Below are positions 1 to 5,970 of a stretch of 6,863 nucleotides of DNA, piece after piece. A program made the translations under genes and the position numbers. Location: positions 1 to 6,863 of the forward strand of contig JABDRA010000506.1 in NCBI GenBank assembly GCA_013041995.1. Direction: 5' to 3'. The stretch comes from Anderseniella sp. Lineage in GTDB: Bacteria > Pseudomonadota > Alphaproteobacteria > Rhizobiales > Aestuariivirgaceae. Every line of letters begins with the position of its first letter. Positions within the stretch are counted from its first letter, which is position 1. A model generated the notes under the pieces. That model had not been told where the DNA came from. It worked only from the letters and a program-made list of their open reading frames with translations, and searched no databases.

Positions 1-40
1 TCTTCTCCAATGACACATCCAACCCAGCAAAGTATTCCAC
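1..40 (-). CDS. IS110-family transposase/recombinase, N-terminal 13 codons only (truncated by window edge)
   Basis: Reading the minus strand from a GTG at 40-38 gives VEYFAGLDVSLEK before the window ends. The F-x-GLDVS pattern is the usual start of IS110-family DEDD recombinases, in which the Asp of GLDVS is the first catalytic acidic residue of the RuvC-like domain. A purine-rich ribosome binding site, GAGGAGAAAG, ends about 3 bases before the GTG, which supports this start. The protein would cut and rejoin DNA guided by the element's bridge RNA. The catalytic serine (Tnp) domain lies outside the window, so intactness of the gene cannot be judged. Too little is visible to name the specific IS. 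Confidence 0.75.
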   Translation of the reverse strand, partial: MEYFAGLDVSLEK

Positions 41-63
41 GGTCTTTCTCCTCTTCCAAATAA

Positions 64-78
64 GCCGATCATATCGGC
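64..78 (-). promoter_or_regulatory. hairpin between bridge-RNA region and transposase start (possible attenuator or RNA 3' end)
   Basis: A perfect 6-bp stem GCCGAT/ATCGGC with a 3-base loop lies 24 bases upstream of the transposase GTG. On the minus strand it is followed by TTATTT. It could terminate or pause the bridge RNA transcript, limiting read-through into the recombinase gene, or shield the leader. The U-run is weak, so termination is not certain. Confidence 0.4.
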
Positions 79-111
79 CTCCATTGAAGAACAGCCAGAC
101 CATTACCCCAT

Positions 112-290
112 GTTGAAAAAGCGCAAGGCAAGGCTTTGTGCCTTGTCGAGCATTTTTCGACTTCAGACGGGTGTTTTCCTTCAAACCCGAAGGGCGGGGT
201 CTATTTTGCCCCTGACAGCGTTGCAAGGTCTTGAAAACCGGACGGTTTCCTTCGACCTTTCGCCTTGTCACGGGCAAAATATCCTCCCGC
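112..290 (-). ncRNA. candidate IS110 bridge RNA (about 180 nt), three consecutive stem-loops
   Basis: The noncoding end of the IS110 element folds, on paper, into three consecutive hairpins. Read on the minus strand: (1) 290-194, a long imperfect stem made of GCGGG/CCCGC (290-286 with 198-194), a 10-bp stem (281-272 with 211-202), a C·C mismatch, TGACA/TGTCA (270-266 with 217-213), AAGGTC/GACCTT (259-254 with 230-225) and an apical AAACC/GGTTT (248-244 with 239-235); (2) 192-161, CGGGT/ACCCG (189-185 with 172-168) plus a CTTC/GAAG edge; (3) 161-112, a 9-bp stem with one wobble (161-153 with 120-112), an asymmetric internal loop, then CAAGGCA/TGCCTTG (145-139 with 130-124). Position, size and stems with internal loops agree with known IS110-group bridge RNAs, such as the 177-nt RNA of IS621, which have a 5' stem-loop, a target-binding loop and a donor-binding loop. 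The hairpins are seen; the RNA, its ends and the assignment of loops are inferred. Confidence 0.6.
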
Positions 291-308
291 AGAATGGATA
301 AGATTAAT

Positions 309-320
309 GGGTCCTGACCC
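309..320 (-). repeat. subterminal palindrome at the IS110 left end
   Basis: GGGTC-CT-GACCC is a 5-bp inverted repeat with a 2-base centre, lying at the very end of the structured noncoding region. It marks the probable outer end of the element, and its GGGTC is a candidate part of the donor sequence recognised by the bridge RNA. Its role is inferred from position. Confidence 0.5.
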
Positions 321-340
321 TAGTGCGAGATGAGGTTAGG

Positions 341-357
341 TTTCCACCAAGTGGAAA
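341..357 (-). terminator. hairpin downstream of the hydrolase gene, possible operon terminator
   Basis: TTTCCAC/GTGGAAA form a perfect 7-bp stem with a 3-base loop, 26 bases past the TAG stop of the alpha/beta hydrolase. There is no U-run after it on the minus strand, so it would be a weak intrinsic terminator or an mRNA 3'-end stabiliser. It sits about 18 bases from the inferred IS110 boundary. Confidence 0.35.
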
Positions 358-382
358 TCGCTTACACTGTGCCAGGCATCTT

Positions 383-1288
383 CTAATCGCTTTCAGCAAG
401 CCCCAGGGCCGTATGAACACCTGCCTTCGGCATGGTGGCAGGGTCCCGTGGCCGCCATTCCCCTTTGTCAACCAGTGCCAGGAAATTCAAAAGACTGTTG
501 TTGAACAGATCGGGTTCCTCCAGGTTCAATGCATGGCCGGATGCCGGAAACACCATAAGCCGCGCACACTCCATGATCTGCTTGAGCCAGATATTGACAT
601 TCAGGCAAGACGTATCCTCGTCACCGACCATCAACAGCACCGGCACCGAAACAGTCCGCAACGTGTCTTCCTGATCACGCAATGACGGTCTGCCAACCTG
701 TACACCACGCAGCATATGAGCTGCCGGCTGCCAGGGATGCGACGCAAGGTGATCCACGCTCATTTGCCAGGCCGCCGCGTTCTTCGAACGCAGTTGAACC
801 CGGGTCGGTCCCTTGCACATGGCTTCGGCTGGAATTGCCCGGGTTTTTTCCATCATCGCGGCAAGACCCAATGCTTCAGTGACAAATCCTTCACGTGCCG
901 ATTGCCCTTCTGCCGAGCCGGAACCGCCCGCAGCAGCCGTGACCGACAACACCCGGTCGGAGTGAAATTGTGCCAATTGAAGCGCTGTGAACGCCCCCAT
1001 TGAAAGACCAACGATGTGAGCCTTATCGACCTCTGCTGCATCCAGGACCGCAAGCGAATCATTGTTCATGGCGTCTTGTGTGTAGGCTTCGGACCTGTCC
1101 GGACAATCGGATGGCGGGTAGCCGCGAGCAGATGAAGCCAGGCATCGATGCCTGGCGGACAGGGGCTTGAGCTGCACTGCCCAGGAACGATGATCACCGG
1201 CATATTCATGCAAAAACAAGATCGGCGAGCCGGAGCCACTACTGTCCTCGAAATGAACTTGAACATCTTGGTTTTTCGCTTGCGGCAT
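383..1288 (-). CDS. alpha/beta-fold hydrolase (substrate unknown)
   Basis: This 301-residue cytoplasmic protein belongs to the alpha/beta hydrolase superfamily. The ordered landmarks are an oxyanion-region HEYAGDHRSW (residues 27-36), the nucleophile elbow GLSMG with Ser96, the acid-loop strand VLLMVGDEDT with Asp225 as probable acid (Asp223 is the alternative), and SGH with His252 as the catalytic base. Length is typical for single-domain esterase-, lactonase- or epoxide-hydrolase-like members. A basic and proline-containing tail follows the core after about residue 275. No signal peptide is visible. The ATG at 1288 is chosen because the fold begins soon after it; a GGAG lies about 11 bases upstream, a loose ribosome binding site. 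The gene follows the amine oxidase by 42 bases on the same strand and is probably its operon partner. The specific reaction cannot be told from sequence alone. Confidence 0.88.
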   Translation of the reverse strand: MPQAKNQDVQVHFEDSSGSGSPILFLHEYAGDHRSWAVQLKPLSARHRCLASSARGYPPSDCPDRSEAYTQDAMNNDSLAVLDAAEVDKAHIVGLSMGAFTALQLAQFHSDRVLSVTAAAGGSGSAEGQSAREGFVTEALGLAAMMEKTRAIPAEAMCKGPTRVQLRSKNAAAWQMSVDHLASHPWQPAAHMLRGVQVGRPSLRDQEDTLRTVSVPVLLMVGDEDTSCLNVNIWLKQIMECARLMVFPASGHALNLEEPDLFNNSLLNFLALVDKGEWRPRDPATMPKAGVHTALGLAESD

Positions 1289-1330
1289 AGGCTTGCTGGC
1301 TCCGTTAGGTCTGTGCTCAGCTTGCCGGAT

Positions 1331-2422
1331 TCAGACGCGTGAACCAAGTACCTGCTGTGCCGCCCTCATGCCGGCAGCCAGCGCCCCTTCAATCAGGCCG
1401 GGACTGACATCAGAGGTCTCTGCAACGGCGAAAACAATCCGCCCGTTTGCATGGGGCTGCCGCAAAATGTCAGGACCGACATCAGGATGGCTGATTGGCT
1501 CTGCAAGATCACCGGGAGTGCAGATAAACCGGTTTGCCGCCCAGTCTTCCACATGGATCTGCGTCGGGCGCGCTGCCAGTTCTCCAAAACAGCGCACGAG
1601 CTGTGCAATGATTTCGGCATCGAGCCTGTCCTTGTTGGCAGCCCGCATGTCATGCGGCCATCCAACAAACCCGAACAGGGCAGCAGGATCAGCGTTTTCC
1701 GCACTGATGTCATGGGCTTCGACCAGTGGCCCCGCCTGACTGGCGATGCGGCCTGACAATCCGTTCTCGCGCCAGAACGCCGTGGGATAAACGATCAGTG
1801 CCTTGGCATGTACCGACATCCAGGTTGGCGTAGCCCGCATGGCATGAGCAAGTGCATCGGGAAGAGCCGGAGACCAGTTGATGGAGCTTTCCGCCACCCG
1901 CAGGGGCGTTGCGACAACCACCTGTTCAGCGCAGAACGTATACCCTGATGCCTCAACCACGACACCGGTTTCATCAACAAGAACTGCGGTGACCGGAAGT
2001 CCCGTGTGCAGGACACCGTCAGGCAGCATGGCCACCAGCGCATCGACCAGCGCGACGGGCCCTCCCGCAATCCGTGCAATGCCGTGCTGGCCGGGCAAGG
2101 GCTGAAACTGTACTTGCGCCGACGGACCATAATCGAGCGCCGCATTGCCGGTTTCAAACTGGGCAAATGTATGCAGGCCAAGCCGTTGCAGCCACTGCAC
2201 CACCACAGGTTGATAGGGTGGCCACACCCAACTGGGGCCCAAATCGCCCAACACATCACCGGTCGCAGCATCATGCAGGGACCGGATACGCCCGCCTGGA
2301 CCTGCCCCAGCCTCCAGCAAAACCACCGAACGCCCCTGTTCCAGCAACAACGTCGTTGCAACAAGGCCGGACAATCCAGCGCCGATGACAATGACATCGG
2401 CGCTGCAGCGGTCGTCGCTCAC
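1331..2422 (-). CDS. FAD-dependent amine oxidase (flavin monoamine oxidase family)
   Basis: This 363-residue protein is an FAD-binding oxidoreductase of the amine oxidase family, which oxidises amines with oxygen to give an aldehyde or imine and H2O2. The N-terminal Rossmann motif VIGAGLSGL (residues 12-20) is followed by an acidic strand end at Glu37 and the GPGGRIRS FAD motif (42-49). A family-typical ARIAGGPVALVDAL segment lies at 116-129 and a substrate-domain KALIVYPTAFWR at 207-218. The C-terminal FAD-contact block is seen as AVAETSDVSPGLIEGALAAGMRAA (332-355, quoted in part: GLIEGALAAGMRAA). It is shorter than the usual 420-530 residues but keeps both ends of the FAD domain, so it appears complete. 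The start is a GTG (2422-2420) whose last bases overlap the ettA stop in GTGA, and no ribosome binding site of its own is evident, which suggests translational coupling. The substrate is unknown; a polyamine or aromatic amine is possible. Confidence 0.88.
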   Translation of the reverse strand: MSDDRCSADVIVIGAGLSGLVATTLLLEQGRSVVLLEAGAGPGGRIRSLHDAATGDVLGDLGPSWVWPPYQPVVVQWLQRLGLHTFAQFETGNAALDYGPSAQVQFQPLPGQHGIARIAGGPVALVDALVAMLPDGVLHTGLPVTAVLVDETGVVVEASGYTFCAEQVVVATPLRVAESSINWSPALPDALAHAMRATPTWMSVHAKALIVYPTAFWRENGLSGRIASQAGPLVEAHDISAENADPAALFGFVGWPHDMRAANKDRLDAEIIAQLVRCFGELAARPTQIHVEDWAANRFICTPGDLAEPISHPDVGPDILRQPHANGRIVFAVAETSDVSPGLIEGALAAGMRAAQQVLGSRV

Positions 2423-4074
2423 CGTGAGAATTGCTTGTACTTAATCCGCTTGGGCATGACGGAGTCTTCACCCAGCCTGCGCTTCTTGTCTTCTTCATAA
2501 TCGGCGAAGTTGCCCTCGAACCACTCCACATGGCTGTTGCCTTCAAAGGCCAGGATATGGGTGGCCAGACGGTCGAGGAACATGCGGTCGTGCGAAATCA
2601 CAACCGCGCAGCCGGCATAGCTCTCCAGCGCCTCTTCAAGCGCAGCCAGGGTTTCGGTGTCCAGGTCATTTGTGGGCTCATCGAGCAGCAGAACATTGGA
2701 GCCCTTTTTCAGCATCTTGGCCAGGTGCACCCGGTTGCGCTGACCGCCTGACAATGACCCGACCTTCTGCTGCTGGTCGCCGCCCTTGAAGTTGAATGCC
2801 GAACAATAGGCACGCGAATTCTGCTCGCGCTTGCCAAGATAGAAGATGTCGTTGCCTTCTGAAATTTCCTCCCAGACGGTCTTGTTGGGATCGAGCGTGT
2901 CACGGCTCTGATCCACATATCCAAGCTGCACGGTTTCACCGATACGAATGGAACCCTCGTCAGGCTGTTCCTGACCGGTGATCATGCGGAACAGCGTGGT
3001 CTTGCCAGCGCCGTTGGGACCGATGATACCGACTATGCCGCCCGGCGGCAGGCGGAAATCCAGACCGTCAATCAGCAGCCGGTCGCCATAGCCCTTCTTG
3101 AGGCCTTCGACATCGATGACCACATCGCCAAGCCGGTCACCGGGCGGAATGACGATCTGGGCTGAGGTTGACTTGAGCCGGTTGTCATTGGCCTTGACCA
3201 GTTCATCATAGGCCCGGATACGCGCCTTGGATTTGGCCTGGCGAGCCTTTGGTGAAGCGGCGATCCACTCCTGCTCGGCTTCCAGCGCCTTCTGGCGGGC
3301 CACGTCTTCACGGCTTTCCTGTGCATACCGCTTCGCCTTCTGGCCGAGATAGGCGGAGTAATTGCCTTCGTACGGGATACCGCGGCCACGGTCGAGTTCC
3401 AGAATCCAGCCGGTTACATTGTCGAGGAAGTAACGGTCATGGGTGATGATCAGGATGGCGCCTGGATATTCTCGCAAATGATGTTCCAGCCAGTTGACGC
3501 TTTCGGCATCGAGATGGTTGGTCGGTTCATCGAGCAACAAGAGGTCCGGTTTGCGCAACAACAACTGGGTCAGGGCAACGCGGCGGCGCTCGCCGCCCGA
3601 CAGCTTCGACACATCCGCATCACCCGGAGGACAGCGCAGCGCATCCATGGCCTGTTCAACCTGGCTGTCGAGATCCCACAGGTTCTGCGCGTCGATCTCG
3701 TCCTGCAGGCGGGTCATCTCGTCTGCGGTTTCATCAGAGTAGTTCATCGCCAGTTCGTTGTAGCGGTCAAGGATGGCCTGCTTTTCCGACACGCCTTCCA
3801 TGACGTTGCCCATGACGTCCTTGGCCTCGTTCAGTTGCGGCTCCTGGGGCAGGTAGCCCGACGTTGCGCCATCGGCCAGCCAGGCCTCGCCACTGAATTC
3901 CTTGTCGATACCGGCCATGATGCGCAGCAGGGTGGATTTACCCGCCCCGTTCGGCCCCAGCACGCCGATCTTCGCATCCGGATAAAAACTCAGGTGCACA
4001 TCGTCGAGCACCTTCTTGCCGCCGGAGTAAGACTTCGACATGCCTTGCATGTGATAGATGAATTGACGCGCCAT
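2419..4074 (-). CDS. ettA: energy-dependent translational throttle protein EttA (ABC-F ATPase)
   Basis: EttA is a cytoplasmic ABC-F protein that binds the ribosomal E site and gates entry into elongation according to the ATP/ADP ratio. The protein is 551 residues, against about 555 in E. coli. Two ABC domains are complete: Walker A GPNGAGKST (40-48), signature LSGGE (158-162), Walker B ending LLLLDEPTNHLD (178-189) and switch His212; then Walker A GPNGAGKTT (352-360), signature LSGGQ (441-445), Walker B LLLDEPTNDLD (462-472) and switch His495. The charged linker at about 240-300 corresponds to the P-site-tRNA interaction motif, and 93-140 to the arm. There are no membrane segments. An in-frame TTG at 4152 would add 26 proline- and arginine-rich residues unlike the family, so the ATG at 4074 (MARQFIYHMQ) is preferred; AGGGG lies about 12 bases upstream. 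It is first in a unit with the amine oxidase and hydrolase. Confidence 0.96.
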   Translation of the reverse strand: MARQFIYHMQGMSKSYSGGKKVLDDVHLSFYPDAKIGVLGPNGAGKSTLLRIMAGIDKEFSGEAWLADGATSGYLPQEPQLNEAKDVMGNVMEGVSEKQAILDRYNELAMNYSDETADEMTRLQDEIDAQNLWDLDSQVEQAMDALRCPPGDADVSKLSGGERRRVALTQLLLRKPDLLLLDEPTNHLDAESVNWLEHHLREYPGAILIITHDRYFLDNVTGWILELDRGRGIPYEGNYSAYLGQKAKRYAQESREDVARQKALEAEQEWIAASPKARQAKSKARIRAYDELVKANDNRLKSTSAQIVIPPGDRLGDVVIDVEGLKKGYGDRLLIDGLDFRLPPGGIVGIIGPNGAGKTTLFRMITGQEQPDEGSIRIGETVQLGYVDQSRDTLDPNKTVWEEISEGNDIFYLGKREQNSRAYCSAFNFKGGDQQQKVGSLSGGQRNRVHLAKMLKKGSNVLLLDEPTNDLDTETLAALEEALESYAGCAVVISHDRMFLDRLATHILAFEGNSHVEWFEGNFADYEEDKKRRLGEDSVMPKRIKYKQFSR

Positions 4075-4123
4075 GGCAGGCTCGTGCCCCTTTTTTAGGA
4101 AATAAAATGGAATTGGTGAGCGG

Positions 4124-4152
4124 GTTCTAGCCGATGGGGGCGGTTTACGCAA
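4124..4152 (-). promoter_or_regulatory. candidate sigma-70-type promoter for ettA
   Basis: On the minus strand TTGCGT (4152-4147) and TAGAAC (4129-4124) are separated by exactly 17 bases and sit about 50 bases upstream of the ettA ATG. They match the -35 and -10 consensus at 3 and 4 of 6 positions. The placement and spacing are good; the match is only moderate. Confidence 0.4.
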
Positions 4153-4179
4153 TCATTGACACGCGCTTCACGACAAGAC

Positions 4180-4205
4180 GCCCGGTGCACGCAATTGCAC
4201 CGGGC
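4180..4205 (-). terminator. strong hairpin between the DUF1508 gene and ettA
   Basis: GCCCGGTGCA/TGCACCGGGC is a perfect 10-bp GC-rich stem with a 6-base loop, 53 bases past the DUF1508 stop and upstream of the ettA promoter candidate. On the minus strand it is followed by GTCTTGTCG, a poor U-run. It probably ends the DUF1508 transcript and insulates ettA. It could also act on the plus strand, but no plus-strand gene enters it. Confidence 0.5.
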
Positions 4206-4234
4206 TCTTCAGTCTGAACTGTCACTCAGATCAT

Positions 4235-4252
4235 GGCTCCGTCGGCGGAGCC
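4235..4252 (-). terminator. hairpin immediately after the DUF1508 stop codon
   Basis: GGCTCCG/CGGAGCC is a perfect 7-bp stem with a 4-base loop, starting 6 bases beyond the DUF1508 stop. There is no U-run. Together with the 4180-4205 stem it forms a tandem hairpin 3' end, which may protect the mRNA from exonucleases rather than terminate by itself. Confidence 0.35.
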
Positions 4253-4258
4253 GCAAGC

Positions 4259-4570
4259 TCAGCCCTTGCCGGCCCAGCCATTGGCCATGGCGTTGTTCTC
4301 GGCAGATTTCTTGCCCTTGTAGCCTTCGGTGGCGCGGCCAACCTGCTTGCCGTTTGAGGCAAAGCAGCGCCAGCGGTGCTCGCCTTTCTTGTCCTTGTAG
4401 AACTCCCACTTGTCGCCGGCCTTGGTGCCGCGATTGGCGTTTGACTGGCAGTCCTTCTTGTTCACATAGCCTTCTGAAGACGCTCCGATGATTTCACCGT
4501 TACTGGCCTTCTTGCGCCAGCGCCACTCACCCTTTTTGTCTTCGTAGTATTCCGTTTTCACATCAGCCAT
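4259..4570 (-). CDS. DUF1508 (YegP-like) protein with two tandem domains
   Basis: This small 103-residue protein has two copies of the DUF1508 repeat: YYEDKKGEWRWRKKASNGE at residues 8-26, continuing to about 47, and FYKDKKGEHRWRCFASNGK at 57-75, continuing to about 97. Each has the family pattern of an aromatic-containing beta strand, D-K-K-G-E-x-R-W-R, A-S-N-G, a G-x-x-x-E-G-Y turn and a helix rich in Ala and Asn. YegP-type proteins of this two-domain size are widespread in bacteria, and their biochemical role is unknown. The ATG at 4570 is chosen because GGAGAAGG ends about 7 bases upstream and the domain starts directly after it; an upstream TTG at 4612 would add 14 basic residues unlike the family. 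The protein is soluble, with no signal peptide. It is probably a single-gene transcript closed by the hairpins downstream. Confidence 0.92.
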   Translation of the reverse strand: MADVKTEYYEDKKGEWRWRKKASNGEIIGASSEGYVNKKDCQSNANRGTKAGDKWEFYKDKKGEHRWRCFASNGKQVGRATEGYKGKKSAENNAMANGWAGKG

Positions 4571-4650
4571 CGCCGACCTTCTCCCAAACCGTTTGGTGTA
4601 ACAACGCGGCAAGAAGAAATTGATTCGGTTGCGAAGTCACGTAGGGAATT

Positions 4651-5022
4651 TCAACGTAAAGATGCAAGTTTCACCGGGCTGCAGCCAAATGGCTTGCGGA
4701 CTTGGCCGCAACTTGCGCGATGACTTTGCACTGATAACGCCCCTGCACCACTTTCCACCAGCACCAGAGCGGCCTGGGCAATGTAGAAAATGGCCCACCT
4801 CATGAAGTCAATCCGGTAACGGAGAAACGCTGGATTACCATCTTCATTCATCAGCACAATGCCGACCGGCAAAAGCGCAAAAAGACCAAACACTTCGTAC
4901 ATTCGGTTACGTTCTGGAAAACACGCCACATGCTTTGCCATTACCGCTTTTGAGACACCCGACGCCACGATCGCAGGCGCCATAATCTTGAATACACCGA
5001 ACACGGCAATCCACCACAACAC
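4651..5022 (-). CDS. hypothetical small membrane protein, uncertain and possibly frameshifted
   Basis: I do not recognise this reading frame of up to 123 residues. It begins at a GTG (5022) with no clear ribosome binding site; ATG codons at 4983 and elsewhere are alternatives. Three hydrophobic stretches are visible: residues 2-20 (LWWIAVFGVFKIMAPAIVA), around 45-58 (FGLFALLPVGIVLM) and around 74-89 (MRWAIFYIAQAALVLV). The turns between are charged, which would fit a three-helix membrane protein. The last 25 residues look unstructured. Just upstream, in another frame, an ATG at 5050 reads MSVRAAP into a run of six C on the minus strand. Loss of one C would join it smoothly to NTVLWWIAVFGVF, so the gene may be frameshifted here or hit by a sequencing error. 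It may equally be a chance open frame. Confidence 0.35.
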   Translation of the reverse strand: MLWWIAVFGVFKIMAPAIVASGVSKAVMAKHVACFPERNRMYEVFGLFALLPVGIVLMNEDGNPAFLRYRIDFMRWAIFYIAQAALVLVESGAGALSVQSHRASCGQVRKPFGCSPVKLASLR

Positions 5023-5183
5023 CGTGTTGGGGGGCGGCCCTTACACTCATGATCCATACTCACGTTAACGCACGGAAATCCGTACGATTGGCCAGATCAT
5101 GATCATTTTCGCCATGCAGAACCATGCACCACAAGCATGTGGAAAGTTTTCTTCAACACTGAATGAATGAGCTAGGTACCATC

Positions 5184-5211
5184 CGGCACCACAATCAATT
5201 GGTTTGTGCCG
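5184..5211 (-). terminator. weak hairpin after the RNase T2 gene
   Basis: CGGCAC (5184-5189) and GTGCCG (5206-5211) can pair, with an alternative inner CACAA/TTGTG register, starting 12 bases past the RNase T2 stop. There is no U-run, so it is only a possible transcript 3' end. I see no gene in the surrounding 5023-5223 stretch apart from the doubtful ATG at 5050, and no other clear site. Confidence 0.25.
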
Positions 5212-5223
5212 ATGAACTCAAAC

Positions 5224-5967
5224 TTACTGGAGACCAACCGGATCGACAACGCCTGACGGGCAGCCCGGGTCGGTCGGTGATGATGCAGCGATAAGATCCG
5301 ACATGTTGCTGTCCGGTGACACTGTGCCTGACAGTCCGATGGTCAGTTCGACAATCAGGCGCCTGCCCTGATCGTTCTTGCAGGCAATGCGCACGCGCTG
5401 CCCCGCGCCGGGCCCGAAGCTTCTGTCGAAGGCGGCACGAATGTGGTCACCGCTGAGTTCATCGCCAATTCGCGAGGCAAACAGTTTTCGAACGTCTGAA
5501 CCATTGAGCTTGTCCATGAGGTGCAGTGAATCGGAAAAGTATTCATCTGAATCTGTTCCGTCATAGCAGGTGCCGTGCTTGATCCATTCGTGCTTGTGCA
5601 GGCCGGATCGGGTGCCCGGCATGACCTGCTGCAACCGGCGCCATGTGGTCTGATCAAGCCTGTCCCATGGCAAGTCGTGCCAGCGCCGCTTCTTGTCCTT
5701 GCGGATGTCGCTTTCAGAAACACTGCAATAGGCCTTGCTGCGCGGTTGCGGCCAAAGCCCGTGCAAGGTGAAGTGCGAGGCATCGAACCTCTGTGGGGTC
5801 TGCGAGCGGCATTCCGGCAGTCGTGACCTGCTTTCGCAAAACGCCGGTTGCCAGCTGACTGCCAGTACATATTGCGCTGGTCCTGCCACCAGCTCACGGT
5901 AACCGAGCACTCCGGCACCCAGCACCAGCATCAGCAGAACGAAGTTTCTGGAACTTGACGACAGCAC
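5224..5967 (-). CDS. secreted RNase T2-family ribonuclease (RNase I-like)
   Basis: This 247-residue endoribonuclease would cleave RNA through a 2',3'-cyclic phosphate intermediate. Both active-site blocks of the T2 family are present: CAS I FTLHGLWP (residues 66-73, His69) and CAS II HEWIKHGTC (126-134, with His126, Glu127, Lys130 and His131). Residues 8-23 are a hydrophobic N-terminal segment, a signal peptide or anchor, so the enzyme should act in the periplasm or outside the cell. Cysteines 44, 53, 81, 134, 196 and 236 make an even number suitable for disulfides. The start is a GTG three bases after the methyltransferase stop, with AAGG about 12 bases upstream, implying co-transcription and probably coupled translation. 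The relative in E. coli is periplasmic RNase I, which scavenges RNA. The stop is TAA. Confidence 0.93.
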   Translation of the reverse strand: MLSSSSRNFVLLMLVLGAGVLGYRELVAGPAQYVLAVSWQPAFCESRSRLPECRSQTPQRFDASHFTLHGLWPQPRSKAYCSVSESDIRKDKKRRWHDLPWDRLDQTTWRRLQQVMPGTRSGLHKHEWIKHGTCYDGTDSDEYFSDSLHLMDKLNGSDVRKLFASRIGDELSGDHIRAAFDRSFGPGAGQRVRIACKNDQGRRLIVELTIGLSGTVSPDSNMSDLIAASSPTDPGCPSGVVDPVGLQ

Positions 5968-5970
5968 CGT

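Larger units (their letters stand above)
1..322 (-). mobile_element. IS110-family insertion sequence, noncoding (left) end plus start of transposase; continues beyond window
   Basis: This is the upstream end of an IS110-family element oriented leftward. The visible evidence is the N-terminus of the transposase at 1-40 (minus strand), preceded by about 280 bases of highly structured noncoding DNA that ends in a palindrome at 309-320. Members of the IS110 group carry a long noncoding left end upstream of the recombinase gene that encodes a bridge RNA; the IS1111 group places the RNA downstream instead. The layout here fits the IS110 group. The boundary at about 322 is inferred from the end of the structured DNA, where the minus strand reads CTAGGGTC. 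A CT dinucleotide at 323-322 could be the core shared by donor and target, but the other end of the element is outside the window, so the exact end is uncertain by several bases. Confidence 0.75.

Noticed and set aside
146..152. Short CTCG match between an unpaired loop of the proposed bridge RNA (GCTCGA) and the element flank (TCTCGC)
   Set aside because: Four shared bases are expected by chance; real guides should match over more bases and include the core, so I do not assign a guide.
110..301. 63-residue plus-strand reading frame in the left noncoding region
   Set aside because: It lies exactly antisense to the inverted repeats of the proposed bridge RNA, has no clear ribosome binding site and no recognisable domain; the structure explains the sequence better.
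2006..2500. 164-residue plus-strand reading frame
   Set aside because: It is antisense to the amine oxidase FAD domain and the ettA 3' end, and has no domain features.
3439..4098. 219-residue plus-strand reading frame
   Set aside because: It is wholly antisense to ettA, whose ATPase motifs are unmistakable; long antisense frames are common opposite GC-rich genes.
4584..4596. Palindrome CCAAAC-C-GTTTGG near the DUF1508 ribosome binding site
   Set aside because: The single-base centre cannot form an RNA hairpin of that length, and there is no second copy or other sign of an operator.
4620..4805. plus-strand frame beside the DUF1508 gene
   Set aside because: There is no ribosome binding site and no recognisable features, and it overlaps the doubtful membrane-protein frame on the other strand.
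5095..5104. Palindrome GATCATGATC in the intergenic region
   Set aside because: A short AT-rich palindrome of this kind is likely by chance, and no gene start is nearby to give it a role.
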